A DNA stretch of 64,000 nt from Pyropia yezoensis (lineage: Eukaryota > Rhodophyta > Bangiophyceae > Bangiales > Bangiaceae), in NCBI GenBank assembly GCA_009829735.1, contig CM020620.1, positions 13,947,420-14,011,419 of the forward strand. The letters are read 5' to 3'. The notes below the pieces were generated by a model. The model made no database searches, had not been told where the DNA came from, and saw only the letters and a list, made by a program, of their open reading frames with translations. A program made the position numbers and the translations under genes. Positions 22,352 to 34,200 of the stretch are shown piece by piece (within the stretch, counting starts at the first letter, position 1; each line of letters begins with the position of its first letter).

Positions 22352-25300
22352 GTGCTGACCGGAGAGAACTTCCAGGTGGCTGGCCTGGTGCATCTAGCCC
22401 CAGGCCGTGCGCGCTGCGCCCGTATCGTACTGGATACTGGTTCAGGCGCTTCCTTGATTCGCAAGTCGCTATCACCCAAGGAGGTGAAGCTCCAACGCTG
22501 GAGGTCCAAGGCCGACCATATGATCGACATCAATGGTGGGGTACTTCCCATTGTTGGTGCCATAATCCTACGAACTAGGTTGGGGTCCCATGAGGTCGAC
22601 GTGACCTATGGAGTAGTTGAGAATATATCGGTACCCCTGCTTCTGGGTACCCCTTATGTTGTAACACCAGTGCCTCTGATTTGTGGCCTGGAGTATTGGG
22701 TCAAGGTGATGAATGGGGAGACCATCCCCATCCTTGGTAAGGGAAAGTATGTGGCTCCTGTGACAGTCTCACAGTCCAAGCCTGTTTTCTCCGTGAGAGA
22801 AGGGTTTACTGCTACCCGGCGTCTGGCCCGTAAGGACACGTTGCCTCCCAACTCGGTGGCACACGTTGACGTGGTAACTGATTACACGGGGAACGGGTTG
22901 GTGCATCCTCACCCCCGTCTTGCTCGTAAGCACCAAGTTCATGTTGCCCTTGGCACGATGGACTCCAAAGCTGAAGTCCCGTGGAAGGTCCAGGTGAAGA
23001 ACCTGAGCTCTTCACCCAAGTATTTCAAGTCGGGAGCCAAGTTCGGCTATATCGACGAATACAGGGGTTCGGTGATAGCGGTCACCCTCAACTCGGGAGT
23101 GACTGGCGGCAAGAAGCCCGCGGAGGAGAAGGACAAAGCCAAGTCGGAAGCCCCTTCTTGACCACATGTGGATATGGAGAATGTTCCGCCCAAGTTGCGG
23201 GTTAAGGCTGGACGCCTCTTGGACTAATATCACAAGTTGTGGGATGGCCAATTGGGACTGATGTAGGCCACAGAGCACCGGATCGAGTTGAAGCCCGGTG
23301 TGGCCCCTATACGTCAACAGCCGTATAGGGGAGGGCCCCGTTCAAGGGCCCTCGTTAAGGAGCAAGCTGCTCGCATGGAGGCCCTAGACGTGATTGAGGC
23401 CAGCAACGCCGAGTGAGCGAGCCCAGTTGTGATCGTCCCCAAACCGGATGGGACACCACGGTTCTGTATTGACTACCCTAAGCTCAAAGAGAGGACGGTG
23501 AAGGATAGTTATCCTCTACTAGGACGGATGACTGTCTGGACTCGCTTGGAGAGGCGAACGCGTTCTCCACCCTAGACTATAACGCGGGGTACTGGCAAGT
23601 TCGCATTGCCCCGGAGGACAGGCACAAGACTACCTTTACCTGTCACTGTGGTACCTACCAGTGCAAGCGGTTGCCGTTTGGGCTGTGCAACGCGCCGGCT
23701 ACTTTCCAGCGCGCCATGGACATGATTCTGGCCGGAGTACGGTGGCAGATCTGTCATGTGTACCTCGACGACATCATCGTGCTCTCCAGAACTCCGGAAG
23801 AACACATTGACCATCTTGGCCAGGTCTTCAAGCTACTTGCTGACGCCGGTGTGTCGCTGAAGGCAAGCAAGTGCCACCTCTTCACTCAAGAGTTGGAGTA
23901 CTTGGGACATGTTGTCCGTCCGGGGCGCCTCAGTGTCAACGAGAAGAGTCTGAAGGCTATTCGTAAGGGCCAGTACCTCCGGACACAAACCCAGATGAGG
24001 AGCTTCCACGGGATGTGTAACGTGTACAGACGTTTCACAAAGGGCTTCGCCAAAATGGCGAAGCCGCTGAACGAGCTAGTCAGCTCGACGCTTCCGAAAA
24101 ATCTGCCTCCCCCAAGTCGGGTGGAGCAGGAGTCTTTTGAGACCCTTCGGGACCAGTTACTGAACCCTGCCATCTTGGCTATTACCCGGTTGGGAAGCCA
24201 CTGTGTTCTCGACGTGGATGCTAGCTACGACCAACTTGGTTGTGTGCTGCTACAGCACCAGCCGGACAAGGAGTACTTGCCGGTGGGATACTTCAGCGAG
24301 GGGCTGAACTCGGCCGAGCGAAACTATGGAGTCACCGAGTTGGAGGGACTCGCAGTGGTGTGGTCGGTGACGTCACTTCGTCACTACTTCGAGGGTAAGC
24401 AGTTCCTCATCCGCTGTGACCACCGCGCGTTGCAATTCATCTTCAAGACGGATTGCACCAACACCCGCCTCAAAAGGTGGCGGGCGCGGCTGGCGCCCTT
24501 CAACTTTGACATTGAGTGTCGCCCCGGCCGGCGACATGCCTTGACCGACGGTCTGTCTCGGGTGCCTACCGAGGGGCTAGACACTCACCTAATCGATGAA
24601 GACATCCCCATCGTGAGGGTGGTCACGCGCTGGGGTCAAGCGTTGAACCCCGAGGCGCTAGGGAACAAGAACTTCTTGCCCCTGTCGTTGGACGTAATCG
24701 TGAAAGCCCAGGCAGATGATCCCTTTTGCAAGTCGCAGAGGGAGGGGCTTGTCGCAGCGGCGAAGACACGGTTGTTAGTGGGAGACGATGGCCTCCTCTT
24801 GAGAAGGGGGGCAATCCAGGGGACTGAACAACTTGTTGTCCCCGCATCCCTCAAGGATAGGATCATTGAGCGGGAGCACAATGCTCCCGCTGGTGGACAC
24901 CCGGGGTCTAGTTAACTTTACCAGACCCTGAGGACCCGGTACGAGCGGCCCTCGATGGTGGTGGACATCTACGGCTGGGTGGCTGCATGCAGAAGTTGTG
25001 CGCAGAATCGCCTGATGGAACGTCGGCCCACTACGGCCATGTTTCTGTTCCCGGCCACGGAGCCCTTTGCTGCGTTGGCAATGGACATCCCTGGGCCCCT
25101 GCCAGTGACCGAGGAGGGCAACCAGTACCTCCTGGTCATCTGTGATCGATCGCTTCACGAAACTTACGCGAGCGATCCCTCTGGCAGAGATCACGGCCAT
25201 GTCGGTCGTGTGAGCCTTCCTAGATCACTGGGTAGCCGCTTGTGGCATCCCGGACAGTACACTGTGGGACAACGGACCGCAGTTTGCGTCCGTCCTGTTT

Positions 25301-26194
25301 CAGGGAGTGCTGGATATGTTGGAGGTTCAGGAAAACTATGACGCCCTCTACCACCCGCAACCTAATGAGCAGGTGGAGCACTTCAACAAGACTATTTTTC
25401 GGCAGCTGCACCTCTATGTGAGTGAGCACGTGAAAACATGGGACCAAGATATATCTATTTTTACTACTGCCTACAATTCGCAGGTTCACTCCTCTACAGG
25501 GGAAGTACCCCTCGCTTTTGTGACTCCGCGCCGTGTGCGGTCTATTGCGGTACAGCGGCCGCTCCCAAGTAGAGAGGCAGGTGGCGGGACACCTTCTCCT
25601 ACTGAGAGTAAGGTGGAGTTCGCTGCTAGGCTTGAAAAGCTCATCCCTAAAGTCAAGGCTGAGATGGACAAAGCGCAGAAGCGCTACAAGCGTCCGTTCG
25701 ATAAGAAGGTACGTAACGCCAAGCACGTCCCCGAACAGGGTGACTGGGTGCTGGCACACTCACACACCCCAACTTGGGGTAAGTTCGTGTTCGAGACGAA
25801 GGGGCCATACCAGGTCCTTCGTACGGATGGGCGACGGTTTACCATCGAAACTGGCGATGGGGTCCGCACAGTAAACGGACAGGACGTGGTAAAAGTTGCA
25901 CCACCTCCGGCAGGCGACCCGGCTTGGGCCCGTGCGCTGAAGGCGTGGCGCCTGCCTTCGCTACCTGCGACCAAGCAGGGCCCGCAGGAGTACGTGTTCG
26001 ATAAGTTCATCGACCACGGGTGGGATGAGGATACTAAACGCCTCATGTTCAGGGTGCGTTGGTTCGGCTATAAGGCCAAAGACGATACTTGTGAAAATGT
26101 GGAGGATCTTTCTGCTGAGAAGGTCCGGGCGTACTGCCCCCGGAAGGATATTGACCCTGACTGCCCTCCCTCAACAAGAAGGAAGCTCATGTGA
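22352..26194 (+). pseudogene. pol, family A copy 1 (protease-RT-RNase H-integrase-chromodomain, degenerate)
   Basis: The aspartic protease motif VLDTGSGASLI lies at ~22430. The frame stops at 23161, and 23161-23670 (start of RT) is broken by several stops and a frameshift. From 23671 RT resumes with the catalytic VYLDDIIVLS at ~23758, then RNase H (VLDVDASYDQLGCVLL at ~24208) to 24915, where TAA replaces a Lys codon. Integrase follows: CRSCAQNR of the HHCC finger (~24990) and MDIPGPLP with the first catalytic Asp. A frameshift at ~25145 and a TGA at ~25212 break it, then WDNGPQF and HPQPNEQVEHF supply the other DDE residues. A chromodomain (YVFDKFIDHGW, LMFRVRWFGYKAKDDT) closes it. Not functional as a single product. 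Confidence 0.88.
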
Positions 26195-26290
26195 CGGTGC
26201 CAAGAGAGTGCTTCAAGTCGAAGTGGTACGCAGAGTGGCTTTTAACTACAGCCCTAACCCACACACTCTCACAACAAAGGCAGCTGCCAA

Positions 26291-28248
26291 CTAGGCACGC
26301 ATGCTAGACTCCCCAACACCACGGCCCTCGCCCTCACGCGGAGGTGAGCGGCGAGACCCACGCCGAAAGCGTTCCTCACTCGTCGGCGGGGGCGGCGGCT
26401 CCAAGTCGGAACCGTCGCGCCCCTCACGGTCGCGAAAGTGGCGTCGACCGCGGCTATTCTTCTGTATGGTCTTGCGCGCAAGTTGGCGACGCAGACGCCG
26501 GACCGATTCTGTCTCCGACTCCGTCTCCGACGGGGTAGAGGACTCCGAGACGGAATAATACAACTCGCCTTCTGACACGGAGGGAGATCGCCGCGAGTGA
26601 CGGCGACGACGGCGAGGAGGCGAGTACGCCCGGCTTGCCCGACGCTTGCCGCGCCCAAGTGGGGCCGAATGGAGCACAATCGACTCATTACGATCCAACT
26701 CGGTCGTCATGAACCCCGCTACCTACTCGCAACTCGCGGTCGCCACAACAGTGCGAACGCGCTCCTCAAGTTGAGGAGTCTCGGAAACTTGAAGTGTTGC
26801 AGCCGACGCGGCCAACCAAGAAATAGTGCGCACCAACGTGGTGATCATCATCTCGGAAGTCAAGGGCGTGGCCGGTAGTGACAACTTGGGATCGATCGTG
26901 AGTAGGCTGGCCCCCAAGTTGGGGGACACCGGGGTGAATGTCTCAACAGCAACGCTTATCGGGATGTCCCCGTGCGGCTGGAATGGGACAGGAGGAAGCA
27001 GAGGGGCTCGCCGAGTAGGCGGAGCCCGACAGTAACTGCGACCCCTACTCGGGGCCCCCGCAGTGGGTTGAGTCACGTAATCATCGTAGGAGGCCACGGC
27101 CACCACGAATTTCTTGTCCAGGAGGGGCGCAGTGTGGCGTTCCACCCCCGGGGCATACGGGTAGTCCCCGGTGTGCCCAACCCCTCCTTGAGTACCACGC
27201 GGCCGTCGTGAATTTCACGGCCGACCCAGACGATCTGGCGAAGTGTGCCATCGTCCTTGGGCCCGCGGGAAGATCGGCGCATCTTGTGATCGATGCTCTC
27301 CTAGTCGATGAGTTTATGGAGACGCAGCATCTCCTCGAGTAGAGTGAGCTGTCCCGATGAGCACCCCTCAGCAACTAGGTGAGGGGTGAGCTGCTCCAAA
27401 ACTTGGATAAGCCGGGGGGAGAAATGCCAGAACATCCCCCGCCGCTGGACACAAGACACCCAGGTCGACATGACCTCGAGGAGCCACTGGGTTGCCAACA
27501 TGGCCCACACCAGGTGGTCCGGGCTAGCCGTCAACATGATGGAGCCGAAGTGGTCGAGCAACCGTGACAGTAGCGCCGGAAACCCGTAGGGGACCTCAAC
27601 TTGAGGCCACCACTCGGGCTTCTTGGGATAGTACTGCTCTTTGCTAGCAGGTGACTGCTGCGGAAACTCAAGTTGAGCCGAGGTCACCAAGTAGGGACCT
27701 CGCCGGTAGTCCTTCTCCATCCGCACATCAAAGTGATGAGTGTGCGGATCGACGTCGCGAAGGTACGGGGGGCGAGTTGCCACCGCGTCCCAAGTGAAGG
27801 TTGGCACGTCGCCAGTGCCCGAGATAGTACCCCTGCGGTCCTCCATGGCCTTGGCCCGCTGCACGTCTTCGACCTCGTCCTCATCCACGAAGGCAAACTG
27901 CTCCGTCATGAAACTGGCAGGGAACCCGACCCTACGGGGATACTTCTCCCGTAGGCGGTCCCCTACGCGACTCATCGCTGTGCCAAGTCGGCCATAGCGG
28001 ACAACCGTCAACCCCTCCTCATACAGGGGCCACGCGGGGTAGAACCACCTTCCTAAGGCCTCCCGTGGCACAATGGGGCCTACCTCCGGGAAAGATCCCG
28101 CCGCCAACCCAAAGCCGGGTGACACGGGCATCCCGTCCCCCGGAGCTACCGCGGAGCCCCCGCCGGAAGTCCCGGCGGGCGCTTCACCGTAAGATGTGTC
28201 CTCCATTCGTTCGTCCAGGGAGTCAGACTCCAACCCCTGGGTTACCAT
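26291..28248 (-). pseudogene. Antisense ORF (aORF), family A copy 1, broken
   Basis: Runs opposite to gag-pol, from the ATG at 28248 (MVTQGLESDSLDERMED) toward the integrase. It matches the intact antisense ORF of copy 2 throughout, for example YYPKKPEWWPQVEVPYG, and LLEEMLRLHKLID before a TAG at 27301. A further frame change follows near 27,170. The last part resumes at 27145-26723 (ending VVATASCE then TAG) and continues in the same frame as an Arg/Ser-rich tail (26710-26291). The function is unknown; see the copy 2 entry. Confidence 0.75.
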
Positions 28249-28570
28249 GGCTCTCCCAAAGTTAGGGAGAGGCAGCGCGGTTGCAGCTGCACGAGACCAG
28301 CCTCGAGTTGAGGGGGGCTCGAATCGCGGGTAGATGGGTCGCCTTCCCAGCGTGGGGCGGCCCAGGGTAAGGTGAAGCGGATGTGTTGGTGATGGTGAGG
28401 TGAGTATCGAAAAGAGCTAGCTGCCAAGTGGGAAAGCTTGAGGAGAGGGGGCGGTCGACGTGACCGCCTCCACGACCGCGTGACGTACCGGGGGTCAGCA
28501 AGTCGCGCCCCCAACGTCGCGATGTGCGTTTCTATACCCCCTCGCAGGGCCGACCGGGTCGGTCGGAAAT

Positions 28571-28583
28571 GAGGAGAGGGGAG
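28571..28583 (+). promoter_or_regulatory. Polypurine tract, copy 1
   Basis: GAGGAGAGGGGAG directly abuts the LTR beginning at 28584. It is the expected plus-strand DNA priming site and fixes the internal/LTR border. The same 13 bases occur at 37609-37621. Confidence 0.85.
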
Positions 28584-29178
28584 CGTGGCAGTATTGACCC
28601 CCAGGTAGGAAGGCAACACGTGCCATGCAAGGGGCGGCAGGCCACCAGCCTGACCCGTTCCTCCCCATGCATTTGGGTCCATATTCCCTAAGTTTGGGAT
28701 AGTTAGCTTTGTGGCAGAATTGACCCCCAGGTAGGGGGGCAACACGTGCCATGCAAGGGGCGGCAGTCCACTAGCCTGATCCGTTCCTCCCCCTGCATTT
28801 GGGTCCATATTCCCTAAGTTTGGGATAGGTAGCTTAGTAGTAAATCCAACTTGGATTTGAGGGTTTTCTGCATTTATCGTCGAGAATTTTCGTGTGGTCC
28901 GGTGGGCAGGTGCTGGGGTGGGAGATTCTGAGTGGCGAGATTCTGAGGGGACCCTGGGGGGATAAGGGGAGGGACAGCGGGGCTTGGCCCTGCGTCCCCG
29001 TCCCGACCAAGAAACTGTTGGACCACACACCATCCTCTTGTTTGTCAGTGGGGGGTTTGCCCCACAACAGGGACAGAGTGTGTGCGACTTGCACTTCTTC
29101 CGGTTCCCCGGACACGGGAGGCAGCCCTTGTACACCGCCCCAACTTGGGTGTCGTGTGTGCAAGTGGTTTTTGCCACA
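28584..29178 (+). repeat. LTR shared by family A copies 1 and 2, with internal duplication
   Basis: 595 bp ending TGCCACA. It begins CGTGGCA (first base mutated from T). Its first 126 bp (28584-28709) are repeated in tandem at 28710-28835, where the second unit starts with the intact TGTGGCA. Without the extra unit the LTR would be 469 bp, like those at 19667 and 37622. Confidence 0.88.
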
Positions 29179-29183
29179 TTTTG

Positions 29184-29197
29184 TGGAGCAGCAGGGG
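29184..29197 (+). promoter_or_regulatory. Candidate primer-binding site
   Basis: TGGAGCAGCAGGGG lies five bases after the LTR end. The leading TGG fits pairing with a tRNA 3' CCA. I cannot name the tRNA from the sequence alone. Confidence 0.5.
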
Positions 29198-29297
29198 ACA
29201 GGGGTAAACTTTACCTCCGGGTGCACCCGGGTGTAGGGGGTCCTCTGTCTCAGAGGAACGGTGGACTTGGACCGTGTCATACGGATCGTCAGCCAAC

Positions 29298-31243
29298 ATG
29301 GCTAGTTCGGACCCCCCGTCGTCCGGGGAGTACACGGGTGACGCACGTACTTCAGTGCCTTTGAATACTGGTGAGACACAGGTGGGTTTACCTGGGGTCG
29401 CAGAGGGACTAGAGGTCCCTCAAGCCAGCAGGACTGGAAGTGCGGGCGGGCAACAGGCCACCCCGACTCAGTCGGGAGTTCACTCGGGTGACACTTCTGA
29501 TGTGGGTGGGCCGAAGTCTGGCCACCGTGTGGTACACTCAACGGGAACGTCCCAAGGGGTGAGGACTGTCCCCGCGGGTTCCACTCGGGTTGGAGCCAAC
29601 TTTGGCATGGAGCCGTCGCCAACTAGGCTTTCGGAGGACGGTGGGCCTCCATTGGTCGGCGATGGGCTCGCGCCCTCGCCCCCGGTTGAGACCCCTGAGG
29701 AACGTGGTTACCCCTCAGGTGGACTCCCGGAGGCGGACCGAGACTCAACTGGAGTCGTCAATCCACTCCTCGCGGAAACTGTCCGTCGGGAGGCGACCAA
29801 TGTGTTGCGACAGACTTTGCCGGACCTGGGGGTCACGATGACGAATACAATTCTGAATCAGATTGTGGCGTGTTTGCCAGATGGCCTCAATGTCCAGACC
29901 GGATCGGGGCTTTCAAGCCCGCAGGCGCAGGGGGAATCCCCCCTCACGCCTACCTCTGGTCGCCCCGAACAGGGGGCGACACCTGTGACTCCCAACGAGG
30001 GAGCCACACCATACTCGGTGGGGCGTACGCCCTTCATGGGGGAGTTCCCCCGGAAACGCCGGCGGCTACACCAAGCGCGCCGCGCCAGACTATGGGCACT
30101 GAGGGTGAACTTGCCCCAGTGCCACAGCGGCTGTTCCCTCAACGTGAGGTGCCGCCCAAGATCCAGGTAGCCAACCCGGTCTACCAGAGGATCTTTGACT
30201 GTGAGACCTACGCCCTCCACAACAAGTCGGTGGCGTATGGTCTTGACCAGGCCCAAGCCATGGGCCGTGCCAAGAAGAATGCACTTCACTCTTTTGGGCA
30301 CAAAGCGGAGTGGGATTGAACTCCCCCCCTCCGTGTCTTTGAGCTTCTACGTCGTTTCACAAAAGCCTGTGACGACAATGCCATAAGTGAAGGTATGGCT
30401 TTCTATATGCTACAGGAGTTCACGAAGGGCGACCTGCGGACAGAACTTATGTCCGTCATGCCCAGCTCCTCAAGTGCAGGCGCTGGTGAGGTGACGTCCT
30501 ATTTGGAGCTCGTCAACTGGTTGTTGAGAGCCATGGTTGATGAAGCGGCGTTGTCTTCTCAATTCGAGGAGTTTACGCAAGCCCATCAGGAAGAGGCGGA
30601 GGACGAGTTGTCCTTTGCGGAGCGAGTTCGTAAGCTCAACAATCTTTGTGGGTTTCTTCATCCACAAGCTGTGGTGAAGAGTCGGTTTGTGGAGGGAATC
30701 CATTGGTCAGTCCGGATGGAGACCCGGGAGAATAACACTGCCCGGGCGACCCTGGCCGAGTTGGCCAGGTTCGCCTACCGCAGGGGTGAGGCCTATCGCA
30801 AGTTGCGGGAGGAACAACGCCAGGAGCGTCAGGCCGAGTTGGCCAAGGAACGCGAGGAGGCACGCCAGGCCAGAGAGTTGAGAGAGGCGCGCCGAATCCG
30901 CAAGGAAAGGGTGGTAGCTGCCGTGGGAACTTCCCAGGGTATCTCTTCGTCTTCCCCAGTTGGGAAGACCCCTCCGGGAACTGACAATCGGTGTTGGAAC
31001 TGCAACTCCGATGGACACTGGGCATATGATTGCCCCAAGCTGAGTAAACGCATCCAACAACAAGTTAGGAATGCGAGTAAGAAGTCGGTTACGAACGAAG
31101 TACGTTCACGCCGCGAGGGTGGACCTCGACCGGTAGTGGCGGTCGCCACATCCTCGGCGAAGGGGGCGGACACGTCGTCCTCGGACTCGTCGTCTTCCCC
31201 TTCGTCCTCAGATTCGGACGCCAAGTCGGCGGGAAACGAATGA
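29298..31243 (+). pseudogene. gag, family A copy 2 (frameshift and TGA)
   Basis: ATG at 29298 (MASSDPPSSGEYTGD). The N-terminal half is Pro/Thr/Gly-rich. A one-base difference from the inverted copy at ~30050 shifts the frame after MGEF. The original frame (PQREVPPKIQVANPVYQRIF) ends at a TGA (~30317) where copy 1 has GGA. The downstream part from 30395 (MAFYMLQEFTKGDL) is intact: capsid-like helices, coiled Arg/Glu-rich REEQRQERQAELAKEREEAR, one CCHC knuckle CWNCNSDGHWAYDC (~30994-31035), and a Ser/Asp-rich tail. Its TGA overlaps the pol ATG (ATGA, 31240-31243). Confidence 0.85.
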
Positions 31244-34200
31244 CCGTTGGAGCTGGGCGTCCGAAGCTCACAACGGCAGCCTCGGCCAAGTGGGTCAAGA
31301 GGACGAACCAACCCTGCCGGATGCTGCGGCGACCAAAGGGAGTCCGCCCACCTCGGGTAGGACTCCCCAAGAACGACAACCCACGTCGGGTCATCGTGGT
31401 GCTGACGGGTGAGAACTTCCAGGTGGCTGGACGGGTGCAACTAGCCCCCGGCCGTGCCTGTTGTGCCCGCATCGTACTTGATACCGGGTCAGGAGCCTCC
31501 TTCATACGCAAGTCGCTATTACCAACGGAGATGAAGCTCCAGCGCTGGAAGTCTAAAGCTGACCATCTGATCGACATCAATGGTGGGGTACTTCCCATCG
31601 TTGGTGCCGTGACCCTACCAACTAGGTTGGGAACCCATGAGGTCGACGTGACCTATGGAGTAGTTGAGAATATATCGGTACCCCTGCTTCTGGGTACCCC
31701 TTATGTTGTAACACAAGTGCCTTTGATTTGTGGCCCTGAGTATTGGGTCAAGTTGATGAATGGGGAGACCATCCCCAACCTTGGTAAGGGAAAGTCTGTG
31801 GCTCCTGTGACAGTCTCACAGTCGAGGCCTGTTTTCTCCGTGAGAGAAGGGTTTACTGCTACCCTGCGTTTAGCCCGTAAAGTCACGTTGCACCCCAACT
31901 CGGTGGCGCACGTTGACGTTGTAACTGATTATACGGGGATCGTGTTGGTGCATCCTCACCCCCGTCTTGCTCGCAAGCACCAAGTGCATGTTGCCCTTGG
32001 CACGATGGAATCCAAAGCCGGGGTCCCGTGGAGGATCCAGGTTATGAACCTGAGCTCGTCGCCCAAGTACTTCAAGTCGGGAGCCAAGTTCGGCTATATC
32101 GACCAACATGAGGGACCGGTAGTAGCGGTCACCCTCAATGCGGGCGCGAGCAGCAACCCGAAGTCCGGAAAGGAGAAGCACCAAGCCAAGTCGGCCGCCT
32201 CTCCTCGGCCCCATGTGAACATGGAGGGTGTTCCACCCAGGTTGAGGGTTCAAGTTGAACGCCTCTTGGACCAATATCACAAGTTGTGGGATGGTCAATT
32301 GGGACTCATGAGAGCCACCCAACACCGGATCGAGTTGAAGCCCGGTGCACCCCCTATACGCCAACAACCGTATAGGGGAGGACCCCGTTCGAGGGCCCTC
32401 GTTAAGGAGCAAATCGCTCGCATGGAGGCCCTCGATGTTATCGAGGCCAGCAACGCCGAGTGGGCGAGTCCGGTGGTTATCGTCCCCAAAGTTGATGGGA
32501 CCCCCCGGTTTTGTATCGACTACCGTAAGCTCAACGAGAGCACGGTGAAGGACAGTTATCCCCTACCTAGGATGGACGACTGTCTGGACTCTCTGGGGGA
32601 GGCAAACGTGTTCTCTACCCTGGACTGTAACGCGGGGTACTGGCAAATTCCCATTGCCCCGGAAGACAGGCATAAAACTTCCTTTACCTGTCACTGTTGT
32701 ACCTACCAGTGCAAGCGCCTACCGTTTGGACTGTGCAACGCGCCTACAACTTTCCAGCACGCTATGGACATGATTCTGGCCGGAGTACGGTGGCAGATCT
32801 GTCTCGTGTACCTAGACGATATCATTGTGTTCTCCCAAAGTCTGGAGGAACACATTGGCCACCTTGGCCAGGTGTTCAAGCTACTTGCTGACGCCGGTGT
32901 GTCACTGAAGGCGAGTAAGTGCCACCTCTTCACTCAAGAGGTGGAATACTTGGGACATGTTGTCCGTTCGGGGCGCCTCAGTGTCAACGAGAAGAACTTC
33001 AGGGCCATCCGTAAGGCTCAGTACCCCCGGACGCAGACCAAGATGAGGAGCTTCCTCGGGATGTGTAACGTGTACCGACGTTTCACCAAGGGCTTCGCCA
33101 AGGTGGCGAAGCCATTGAATGAGCTAGTTAGCTCAACGCTACCGAAGAACCTGCCTCCCCCAAGTCGGGTGGAGCAGGAATCCTTTGAGACTCTTCGGGA
33201 CCTTCTGCTGAAGCCCCCTATCCTGGCTATTCCCAGGTTGGGAGGCCACTACATCCTGGATGTGGACGCTAGCTACGACCAACTTGGTTGTGTGTTGCTT
33301 CAGCAGCAGCCGGACAAGGAGTACTTGCCGGTGGGATACTTCAGCAAGGGGCTGAACTCGGCCGAGAAGAACTACGGAGTCACCGAGTTGGAAGGACTCG
33401 CAGTGGTGTGGGCGGTGACGTCACTTTGTCACTACCTAGAGGGTGAGAAGTTCCTCATCCGCTGTGACCACCGCGCGTTGCAATTCATCTTCAAGACGGA
33501 TTGTACGAACACTCGTCTCAACAGGTGGAGGGTGCGACTGGCACCCTTCAACTTTAATATTGAGTACCGACCTGGCAGGCAACATGCCCTTGCCGACGGC
33601 CTTTCTCGGGTACCTACCGAGGGGCTGGACACTAACCCAGTCGATGAGGACATCCCCATCGTGGGGGTAGTCACGCGCTCGGGTCAGGCGTTGAACCCCG
33701 AGGCGCCAGGGAACAAGAAGTACTTGCCCCTGTCCCTGGACGAGGTGGTGAAGGCCCAGGCCGAGGATCCCTTATGCAAGTCGCAGAGGGATACACTGGA
33801 TACAGTGGCGGAGACGCGGTTCTTTCTCGGAGACGGTGGCCTCCTCATGAGGAGGGGGGTATTCCAGGGGACCGAACAACTTGTCGTCCCCGCATCTCTC
33901 AAGGACAGTATTATTGAGAGGGAGCATAACGCTCCCACTGGTGGACACCTGGGGTCTAGTAAACTGTACCAGACCCTGAGGACCAGGTACTACTGGCCGT
34001 CCATGGTGGTGGGCACACAGTTGGGTGGCTGCCTGCACAAGTTGTGCGCAGAACCGTCTGATGGAACGGCGGCCTACTACGGCTATGCTACTGTTCGCGG
34101 CCAAGGAGCCCTTTGCCGCGTTGGCAATGGACATCCTTGGGCCAATGCCAGTGATCGAGGAGGGCAACCAGTACCTCCTGGTCATCTGTGATCGATCGCT

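Larger units (their letters stand above)
19667..29178 (+). mobile_element. Ty3/gypsy chromovirus, family A, copy 1 (degenerate)
   Basis: LTR retrotransposon reading left to right: 5' LTR (19667-20133), gag, protease-RT-RNase H-integrase with chromodomain, an antisense ORF region, polypurine tract, and a 3' LTR (28584-29178) that also serves as the 5' LTR of copy 2. Domain order with integrase after RNase H is the Ty3/gypsy arrangement. It carries many stops and frameshifts and is the most diverged of the three copies by eye. No matching target-site duplication flanks the array (CACCC before 19667, GTTAT after 42337). Confidence 0.9.

Noticed and set aside
29305..29622. Small ORFs inside the LTRs and opposite gag, repeated at each copy
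   Set aside because: They recur because the element recurs, they lie opposite known coding sequence, and they have no domain.
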